53,756 nucleotides of DNA from Acanthaster planci. Taxonomy: Eukaryota; Echinodermata; Asteroidea; Valvatida; Acanthasteridae. Positions 38,216 to 48,700 of this stretch are shown here, piece after piece. Under the pieces are notes generated by a model that saw nothing but the letters and a program-made list of their open reading frames with translations, made no database searches and was not told where the DNA came from. How positions within the stretch are numbered: position 1 is the stretch's first letter; each line of letters opens with the position of its first letter. Location: contig NW_019091553.1 of assembly GCF_001949145.1 (NCBI RefSeq), positions 361,772 to 415,527 of the forward strand. Reading direction: 5' to 3'. Made by a program: the position numbers and the translations under genes.

Positions 38216-39121
38216 TAGTCCAGACAAGAAGCGCAACTCCACATCACTACGATACAAGGAGGATCTTCTAGGCCTAATGGTTGCTTCAGTATAATTATTT
38301 TATTGGCCGTACAGGAACAACGACAACATTCTGGAAACACAGAAACAGAAAGAGGGCTTAATTAGCAATCTAACTCGAAACAATAAATTTCAAACTATTC
38401 ACTTTCCCTACACTCTAAAAACTTCCGGGTCAGATTGACCCAGAATTGGGTCCCATTCGGTATGACCCTTTTTCTGGGTCAAAATATGACCCCCTTTCGG
38501 GTCATATTTCACCCTTTCTGGGTCATAATTTGACCAGGAAAAGGGTAATGCCGAATGGGACTCAATTCTGGGTCAGTCTGATCCGGGAGTTTTTAGAGTG
38601 TAGTGAAGAGATTAACATAAATTGACATTCTACTGGAATATGGTCAACGACGTCCAATACTACTGAACTAGTCGCTAAACCAGATATCGCCGTAGGCCCC
38701 TAATTAGAATAAAGCTGAAACTAGAATTACTGGACCGGTCATGAATAAAACAAACAGAAGGCAGAGTAAAAATCAAACCATTGACATGTGAGAAAATTGA
38801 GTCAAATTTGTCTAATGTATCGAATGTACAAACCAGGAATAAATATTTTACGGATAGCCAGACTAAGAGATATCTAGTAAATTGAAAGCAAATCTACATT
38901 CATTTTTACATTAGCAATCACTGATGCAATCTTATCGTATCGTACATTAAATCTGTGTAATTCCAATCTTAAATAAAATCATTCCTTTCAATTGTTCTAC
39001 AAATGTATTTACCTGCAGGTTTTCTTTTTCCGGGCTTGTACCGTAATGCACAGGATACAACGGAATGATTAAAAAATGCGCGCCGTTACGCAGCAGTCCA
39101 GCTGTTATTCAAACCGCCCTA
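38216..39121. mobile_element. Insertion interrupting LINE copy B
   Basis: LINE protein similarity stops at ~38215 and resumes at ~39122. AGTCCAG occurs at both edges (about 38217 and 39096), a possible 7-bp target duplication. The insert encodes nothing recognisable and itself carries the MITE at 38411-38600. Its class is not determined. Confidence 0.5.
38411..38600. mobile_element. 190-bp MITE, TA target, TIR CACTCTAAAAACT
   Basis: Starts CACTCTAAAAACT and ends AGTTTTTAGAGTG, flanked by TA on both sides (38409-38410, 38601-38602). The whole element is close to a palindrome, with several GGGTCA / TGACCC words. TA duplication fits Tc1/mariner-like or related families. No coding capacity. Confidence 0.85.
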
Positions 39122-40419
39122 ATCCACCTAGAATCGATGTCATACACTTGGACTGGTCGAAGGCCTTTGATCGTGTAAGTCACTAGTGTCCTCCTGTAAA
39201 AGTTGCACAAATAAAGTATTTGTACTTTATGTGGTTCTGTTTTGCAGTCTTACCCACAGGGACGTCAGCAACGAGTACAGTTTTGTGAGTCATACTCTGA
39301 TTGGGTTTCAGTTCCCTTTGGGGTCCCTCAGGGGTCTGTTTTGGGCCCACGCTTCAATATTTTTGCCTTTGATTTACCTTTTTGTGTAAAGTCAAGTTTA
39401 AGGCAGTATGCGGACGACACTGTGATATATAGGACCATCTCTAACAAGTATGACGAGCTCATATTACAAAATGATCTATGCAGTATAGTTACCTAATCTT
39501 AATTGTATGAAGCTTAATACCGATAAATGTAAACTGATGTCCATCACTCGCTCCAGAATCCTTCAAAGATCCACATATCAGATTGACTCTCGAAACTTGG
39601 ATCTTGTCGATCAGTAAAAATATCTTGGGGTGGTTATCTCCAGAGATCTTTCTTGGACTCATCATGTAAATTCAGTTGTCTCAAAAGCTACTAAGATGTC
39701 TGGTCTTACCAGAAGACTGGTTAACTGTAAAGATCTTTATATTCTTGTCACACTTTACTGCTCTCTTGTCAGACCTAGTCTTGAGTATGCTGCCCCAGTT
39801 TTGTACTCAAGTTCTCTTTCTCAACGAAAATCATTGGAAAGAGTTCAAAGGCGATTTACTCGTTCCTGTTTGGGCCTCCCAAGACGTCATTTGCCAAATT
39901 CCAGCAATGATAATATAGAGAGTACTCGACCCATTGTTCCAAGCTGGGTCTGTCCTACTTAACGAATCGGCTAAACTTTTTGGCAGTCGTGTTTGTAGCA
40001 AAATGCTTCTAGAACAAATTCGACATTGAATCAGAGAGCTATATCAATCTCAATTCTAGAGCAAAACGTCACAGATGCCTAACGAAAGTCGCGAAAGCGC
40101 TTAACCAGTGACCAAATCTGAAACACGTTTATGGTTCAGGTCGCCCAAACGCCCTAGTACTGGGGCAGTGTACTGTTGTTTGAAGCTGGACATAATTTTG
40201 ATGAGTGTGTAGCTCTTGGAAGCTTGGAATCAAGACAGTTAGATTACTGACAATGAAAAGCAAAGATTTCCAAGCCACGGTTTTTTTCAGGAGGTCTTTA
40301 ATGGGACATACTTCTACAAGGCTGCCTTTAGCAGTCCCCGCATGGAATGAAAATAAAGCCCCAGATGATCTCCCCAAGAAAGGCATAACTGAAACGTAAA
40401 GTTTGCGGATTATACCTGC

Positions 40420-41290
40420 CTAGTGGTTGTCAGATGTCCAAGTCAGGTGGTGGAGTCAGAGTCTGTGGCAACTACAAGCTTTATACCGTTAATGCAATCT
40501 TGAACCTAGAGCAGTACCTATACCGACTCTTGATGATCTTCTTCAAACAGTAGAAGGCCAAAAATTCAGTAACCGAAACTTGTCTGCCATCAAAAGGGGC
40601 TAGATTTAACATTATCCATACGCACACTTTACCCATACACAAGGCTACCGTTTGGAATATCCAGTATCTTGGCCCCATTTTAGAGGACAAGGATTAGAAT
40701 GTTGGTAAACATTCTAATGTGCTTGCTGCACTTCAATGACATCATTTCTTGAACGATGAGAGATATCTGGCCAATTTTGAAGCTTTGTTGTCCAGATTGA
40801 AAGATCCAGACTGGACTGCGTGTCAAGCAGGAAAATGTGCACTCCTATCCTTAACCCTCTATTGCGTACCTGGTTTGCAGCTTAGACTAGGACGGAATTG
40901 CATGGAGTCCGTTGCCACAGAGGCTTCATACCAGCCAGAAGGCACAGATGCCTAAACCAAACACAGCCGCAAGTGTATCTAGGACTCCTAGGTTACTACC
41001 ATAAATTCATCGCCAACTCGACAGAGGAGATTGTGTCAATAACACAACTGTAGGTAGAAAATGCGTGAGCATGACCGAAATACAAGAAGAAAAGCTATCC
41101 AGGAAAGCCAGACCCAAGGTCCAAAAAGGGGACCAGAAGGCTAATGAGAAGTTGAAGAAACTTGTGTACAGTGTAGCGTCCTAATAAATTATGACACGTC
41201 GAAGCCGCTTCCACTGCAGATAGATGGCAGCCCCAATGGGCTAGGATCAGTGATCTAGGACCTGACAGCCTTAGACTCAAGGACTCTTAT
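40420..41290 (+). pseudogene. Ty3/Gypsy-type LTR retrotransposon pol relic
   Basis: Scattered but ordered pol motifs on the plus strand, in changing frames: GGGVRVCGNYKL (~40450) and a following 'tvNAILNLEQY' region, as in the RT fingers of Ty3-like pol; LANFEALLSRLKD (~40770) where 'H..nl..vL.rL' is expected; LGLLGYYHKFIAN (~40980), the RT/RNase H connection; and LQIDGSPNGLGSV (~41212), the RNase H start. Many stops and frameshifts; the YxDD region is lost. Dead copy. Confidence 0.65.
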
Positions 41291-41318
41291 AGTTTTGCCC
41301 CAAGACTGGTTTTACTGT

Positions 41319-41610
41319 TTTTGTCGGTGCACCGTGCAGGCGACATAATAATGCGCGTACGCACTGCTGAAGACCGCGCGCCATGCAGACTGAGATTATT
41401 GGCAGTGCGCATGCGCAATTATTCATAATAATTTGCGCGCGTAAGGTTCTTTGGCAGGTCGTCTCTTGTGAATATAGCGCCCTCTACTGGTACTGCTATC
41501 CTGCTGGGCTTGCCAGAGCATGTTGCCATTACAACAATCAAATTTATAATACCGTCTCAGCTCATAAAGCTCAATTTTGGTGAATAAACACGATTATTGT
41601 GTTGAGCCCA
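41319..41610 (+). repeat. LTR-like segment following the pol relic
   Basis: Directly after the pol relic comes a GC-mixed stretch with strong motifs: a perfect TGCGCATGCGCA palindrome (41406-41417), AGCGCCCTCTACTGG (41476-41490) and a closing GAATAAACACGATTATTGTG (~41581-41600) that looks like a polyadenylation region. This fits a 3' LTR, but no second LTR copy is in view, so it is inferred from position and motifs. Confidence 0.4.
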
Positions 41611-42585
41611 GAATTTGGGAAGAGGATTGTTGCTGGCATGGAAAATGACGGAGTTGGGAGTTTGGTCTGTATTTGCCAGACTCAACGGTCGATTAGGATT
41701 AGTTTGTCCGTTAGCAGGATTGGGACTGAATTTCCGACTTCTACGTATAAGGGTAACACCGCTAAATGCAGGTTTTGAGCTTGATCTTTGCTGGCTCTGC
41801 CTATCGACACCCACTCACCAATTTTCACCTCATCTCCCTCGCCAGTCAGAAACTCGTCTCTCACACTCACTCAGATCTTCTGGCTAGGGCCTATAGCGCG
41901 ATTCATTCTCGACGCAAAGGTATCATTCTAATGGAAGTGCGACGGTATAAACAAAGAATCGCGTTTTGTGACCACAGCTATGGCTGGTACCATATAGCAA
42001 CTTACAGACGGCTTACAGAGGGCTTGAGGATGCTCGTTCACGGACCCGCCTAACACTATGTATTGTGTAGGATTCATGTATATGGCTACAGTTCGTTTTT
42101 GAGGAGAAACATCGCGGACTGGATGAGAACTTTTAGACGGCTCTATATTCGGCTCTATGTCTCCATAGTCGCAGGGATTGAAGTTGGAAAAAAAGACAGA
42201 TGAGCGTGCATGAAGTTCGCACACAATATCCGTTGGTACAATGTTTTATGTAACAGCGAGAAGGAATCACTTCAGAACTGCATGGCACTCAACTGAGAGT
42301 ATTTAAGATGAAAGCTCTATCCTGATCATATGTGTGTTGATCTGGAATAGACCAAAACGTGCCCAACTTGCCAAGAATGCGTCTATAGTCCACAAGGAGC
42401 CTCTATCCACTCAAATGAATTTCCAGACAAACCATTGTGTAGGTTTCATATTTACAACGCTAAAACATCGACAGAATGTATTGATACGGTAGTTGTAGAT
42501 TCCGTATAATATTGCACACGCCCTCTCCTACGAACAAAGTTGGCAGGAACTTAATCTCCCACCCATCTACAACAGGTTAATCTAC
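41611..42585. other. Unassigned sequence
   Basis: Contains open but unrecognisable frames (for example 41766-42053). May be part of the same retroelement debris. No gene called. Confidence 0.3.
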
Positions 42586-43240
42586 TTGAGCATGGCTATG
42601 GTTGTGAAATGCCTTCACAGACACGTGGCTGTCCCTTCAACCCTCCTTCCCCAGCCAAATGCAAGGAAAACTGATGTCTTACTCTTCAGTCACAAGTGTA
42701 GTCGGACCAACTGCCTTAAATATTCTCTGTTTGTTTCTTTCTGCAGGTTGTTCAACACTCTTCCTTCTAGCCTCCAGAATTTGTGTCTTCTACCCTCTCA
42801 AAATGAATTTTCCCGCTCGTTACGTGACCACTTGTTTATAAACCCAGAACCCATCTCTCAGGCTTTCTAATCATGTATTTATCCCTTTGTTGGTTTTTAG
42901 TACAATGAAGTGTTGTTCTTTTTATATTTTTAACACGTATACTGTATGTATCGGAAATTATGCAAATGAAATTCGAATAACTTGTTCTATCAGTTAACTT
43001 ATCCAATTTAATTTGGTTAATTTAACTTTATTTATTTATGTCACTTAGTATGTGTTTTGTATTTCAATTAGTCTGGAGAGCCCCTTTGACAGAATTCATT
43101 TCTTTTGGTCGATCCTTTGGGAGCTGATTGGAATTTTGAATGTTAGTCATTGAAACTGTTTCTTACTTTGTTTACCAAGAAGTTATTGTCCTCGTAACCT
43201 GTTTTTTCCCCGAGAAATCAATGAAATGAAATGAAATGAT
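42586..43240 (+). pseudogene. LINE 3' end (C-terminus of RT plus 3' UTR)
   Basis: Encodes the typical end of a CR1-like ORF2: RTNCLKYSLFVSFCRLFNTL, PSSLQNLCLLPSQNEF and SLRDHLF (to ~42840), then an untranslated stretch that ends in short tandem ATGAA units (~43216-43238), the kind of simple tail left by CR1/L2 elements. 5' truncated. Confidence 0.7.
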
Positions 43241-43959
43241 ACAACTACATTGTTTAACAAGCGGATTGAGGCCATCGGAGGGACCAGTTCAATTGCAGCT
43301 AACGCAGTCAATTCCATAAGACGTTGTTTTGAAACTCGTGTTTTCCGGATACTGTCGTTACAGATATCGTTTACCAAGTTCATATCAACAGAGTTTCAGC
43401 AGTTTTTGAATAATAGTATAGAGTAAAATACGTCCAAAGCACCCTGCTAGCAATGGTCAAGCTGAACTAATGAGAGTAGCGCTCAAAGTTAGGAGAGGAG
43501 TAAAGGAAACCAGTCGTGGCTGATTGAAAATATGATCCCTACGGATCACCCACTGATTATACCGGGAATATCCCCTACTTTACTTTACAGGCCAAACAGT
43601 ACCGGTAATATACTGTAAAATTAACTACAGTAATTTTACAACAAATTACTGTCATTTATTGGACAGTATTTAACTGTAAAAACAACAGTAATTAATCTCG
43701 GTTAATTTGCATTAGATATTATTCACTGCAAATCACCATTTTCATTGATTACGGATTCAAACGACGTGTGTGTATTATTCAGGTATAAGTCGTGTTGATA
43801 ACGGATTAATCAAATTTAACGTGTAAGTTCCAATAAAATTACTTATAAGGTACATGTACGTGTACCTCGTATCCAGAAGTCTTGACCGCGCCGTCCTTCA
43901 ATTACGTTCTTGTAATGCACTTACACGGTGCGTATTTTATATATGCATTGGCTGGACCC

Positions 43960-43960
<1 letters not shown>
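43241..43960. other. Unassigned, with ACTGTAAAA-type repeat
   Basis: About 43600-43700 is rich in inverse words TACTGTAAAATTA / TAACTGTAAAAACA around 'acagtaattttac', probably a decayed short DNA element. No gene. Confidence 0.35.
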
Positions 43961-45081
<1,121 letters not shown>

Positions 45082-45449
45082 TTAATCAGAATGTTGAACA
45101 CAGAGTCATCAAAAGAAGATATAAATTCTATTGGAACATCTTGAAATAGCTTTCTGCCAAAGATTCTTGCAGTCACAGAACATGAAAATTAGCAGTATGA
45201 ATGAAAAGATATTTTTCTTGGGATTTTGTCGGGGTAGGAATAATTTTAACCAGGAGCAAAACATTTTGATTTTAGAAAAGTATGTTATTTTCCAAAGGGT
45301 ATGAAACATTTAGAATACAACTGAACATTAAAAGTAAGATTTTTTATTTCCACTTTTTTTCTTTAGGCAATGGATGACATCTGTATGTAAACTAGATCCG
45401 AACAGCACACACATTTGTAATAATAATGCCAAGAGCTTGCGACTCATAG

Positions 45450-45550
45450 CCAAAAAATAAAGTTCGCCTTCTTATCATGAGCTGTTTATGCCGACGACGT
45501 GGACTTTGTTGCAAAACACTTTAGTGGTGTATTGGATTTTGAACTTTGAG
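45450..45550 (+). pseudogene. Tiny reverse-transcriptase fragment
   Basis: AVYADDVDFVAKHFSG at ~45481-45530 carries the YADD motif of reverse transcriptases in the form found in several LINE groups. It is preceded by an in-frame stop. Only this motif supports it. Confidence 0.35.
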
Positions 45551-45649
45551 TCAATGGTACCGTATTTTACCATCTTTCCAATATCTGTTCTCGGTTTCCT
45601 TAACAGTGTTCAATAAATCTACAGTGTCCTTATTCTTCAGTCCTTCATC

Positions 45650-45784
45650 ATGGCTGCAGCAGATGAATTTGATGTTTGCATTGTTGGAGCAGGTTTGTGG
45701 GGCAGTGCAGCTGCCAAATATTGCTCTGCACGCCTTGGCAATTCAGTATGTCTCATTGGGCCCAGCGAGCCAACCACGAAACAG
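45650..45784 (+). CDS. FAD oxidoreductase exon 1
   Basis: 45 codons from ATG at 45650 (context tcatcATGGCT) to CAG|gtagta. Encodes DEFDVCIVGAGLWGSAAAKY, the FAD-binding beta-alpha-beta start. Short and therefore missed by ORF scanning. Confidence 0.9.
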
Positions 45785-48700
45785 GTAGTAATGTTCAGTC
45801 ACTAGACAAACATGTTCATGAATAAAGGTATCAGTCCAACCTATTTATGTTAGTTCTCGATATAAAAATGCTATGAACATGCAGCTGAACCATACGCCAT
45901 TAATGTCCAAATTGTGCATAAAAGACATTACCTTTGACTATAAAAAAATACTTGGAGTGTACCTTGAGATTTACGTGCTAAATATTGAAAAAGGGAATCA
46001 TCTGGGGGTTGATGATTCCCGCACTTAATTGCACAGCAACAGATAAAAATCTGTTGGTTCTAGGGAATATCTGTTAATAACCTTAAGATGTTAGAACCTT
46101 AATCTGTTAAAAACCTCTCACTTTGGGAAAATCTGTGCAAATCCTTTCCGACTTATGGAAAAAATGTGAAACTCTTTTCGTACTTTTGCAAAAGTTTTCA
46201 CGGTTTATTGAATTAAAAATGCAATGTACGGTAGTTGTCTCTCCACACACTTGTCACATTAATCAATATTATTTTTTCAAACATGTAAAGGGAACATGCA
46301 TTATTGTTGTTGAAAGCCAGTGATAACAGAGTTTTGAAAATACGTGTTTTTATAAACACGAATCACCTTGTTTTGAAAGGATTACGACAGCCGGTTTGTT
46401 TTTGGTGCACATTATGATGAGGGCCGTGCAGTTGGAGCAATCAGTAGCACGTTCGAGTGGGGAGAACTTGCAAGGCGGTCAGCTGGAAACTTCAGTAACA
46501 TTGAACAAGAAACAGGTAAGAATTGAATGTGCATGGAAGCAATAACTTTGATAATAGAGTAGAATGTTTGACAGGAATGCCTCTAATCTATGTAAATTGA
46601 AGATAATGTTTTGATTGTTCGTTAGAATATTAGATTCACTTTACAGGAGTACAGGCTACATAAAGAACCGTGCTTTGAGACATGCATAATAAGCAAAAAC
46701 ATGTATTGCGGAAAGTTTTTTTTAAAGCTGGTATGAATTTCACAAGGACGTCGATGTAGTACAGATTTTATTACAGACAGAATAACTATACCTCCCCATT
46801 TAAGTGTTTGTTACAAAATAAACATTTTAGATATATACGTTATGTGGGAACATAGCATGGGGAAGTCGGAACATGGTTTGCACGTACTTAGGTGTACTCT
46901 AACGAAGTAAACTATTTGTCTTCAAGTGAAAAGATAGCACGTAAAAACGAAATAAATATGCAAAGAAAAATGAAAAAAGTTCTATAAATATCCCATAAAT
47001 GTATTAAGATTTGTTTGCCATTAAATATACGAGGGGAAAGATGATAACCATTACCTAGGAGTACTTTTTATGAGGTGAGTTTCCCCTTCAGAAATCTTGG
47101 AAATTGGGATTACATTGTTCATCTTTGCTGCAGAGAAGTTGGCGTTATCTGCTAAAATCTATCACCGCTGCATGTGGCCACTCCAGTTACCAACATACAA
47201 CCGTAAACCGTTTGTTAGGCATTCCGCTCTGGGTTAACTGACAACTACATAGATTTAAGATTTGCATCAATTCGGGTGTTTCTGCACCAGTTTCAGCTAT
47301 TAAAACTGCGAAATGTGGTTTACAAACTTCACAAATGCATATGCAATATTTAAAGTTGGCATCTGTGGAGAAAACTATAAGCATAACCCACACACTGTAA
47401 GATCAAGTGGTATAGTAACTGGCGCTGATGGGGTTTGACTCTTAACCGCAACAACATGTCCTTAGGAATATTACATTGGACGATGAGAGATACTGGCAAT
47501 CCTGGTGTGGCCTGGGCTAAATGAGAATTCATGGCATGGTACAGTTTATATGTCTTTCTTTGTCTATTAAATTTTAAATCGAGTGAAAGTTTTACTTCTT
47601 TCTTTTACAGTATGTAAAATAAACAACCCCATCTCTAAGTTTATCAGTTTGTAAAAACCAATTCAAATTAGTGTGAACTAATTTGAAGTCCTCTTAGGCC
47701 TTATGTACGTTCCTTTCTTGGTTTTTAAGCTTAACCACAGAGACAATAACGTGTTTTAATATTAGTACAACTGACGTACGCGTGGGTCTACGTTTATTAT
47801 GTGCTGCATGCAACTAATTTTGTGGTGCACAAAAATTGAAAATAGATTAGAATCTTGATCCAAAATGTAATAGCATTGAGTGTAACTTGCCTTCACAGGG
47901 CAGAGGGCGATCATTGAATTGTTTTTCCAACTAGCCCTAGTGGCCTTGTGACTTTTGTAACGCTACTGTACTAGAATAACAACTTTTAAACCAAACTTTT
48001 AGCTCAGTGATAGGGTCTAAAATATAACTTTATAAACATCATAAATTTTAGAAAGTGATGTTTTGAGTGCTGAAAAAGATTTATTCAGAAGGTGAAAAAA
48101 CAAATTTCTTTCCCTGTTCAGAACTATTGTGGCACTGGTACTGTGAGCATTTGGTAGATTGCTGTTGCTGATTGTAACCGATGTTTTCGACTTACCCAGA
48201 CTGGTCCTCCCTATCAAACAACTATAATAATAAATATCCTTTTCAGGAATGCTATAATGCAATTGTCTGATGCAATTATTGCAGGAAATGTGTATCTCAT
48301 GGAATAAGGTCTATTCTATCTCAAATGGTACACTTCTAAATTTCAGGTTAACTTAACTATACCTATTGTTGACAGATATATGACCCTTAACTCTGCAAAC
48401 AATATTACTAATTGTTCTAAAATGTATGATGCAGGTATACACTTCTACAGCAATGTTGGGTCGATGTGGTTGACTGCACAGGAAAGCTCACTCAGCCAGA
48501 AACTGCTTGATGTTGCCAATCAGACTGGTATCCATGCCACAGTCCTTGATCAGGAAAAACTTCACCAGTCCTATAACTTTTTGTCCACCGAAAGCATACC
48601 ATTACAGAAAAACACAGAAATTGTGGGTATTATAGAAAAATCTGGGGCAGGGTATCTTAGCCCTCGGAAACTGGTTCGGGCTCAACAGATGCTTGCTCAT

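Larger units (their letters stand above)
36700..40050 (+). pseudogene. LINE copy B (CR1-like), split by a ~0.9-kb insertion
   Basis: Endonuclease domain 36750-37256: GDGVLTAAANHLNLVHV, VDLELLWLEI, FVVGDFTINF (usual Asn of GDFN is Thr) and GLSDHSGVLFD. RT starts after 37281; the region HGFLPKRSCITQL is at ~38140. The frame breaks at ~38215 and resumes at ~39122 with PRIDVIHLDWSKAFDRV, then FGVPQGSVLGPRF (~39315), QYADDTVIY (~39400) and the C-terminal thumb (VNSVVSKATKMSGLTRRL and RPSLEYAAPVLYS, to 39962). Several frameshifts and stops; inactive. A different subfamily from copy A. Confidence 0.85.
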
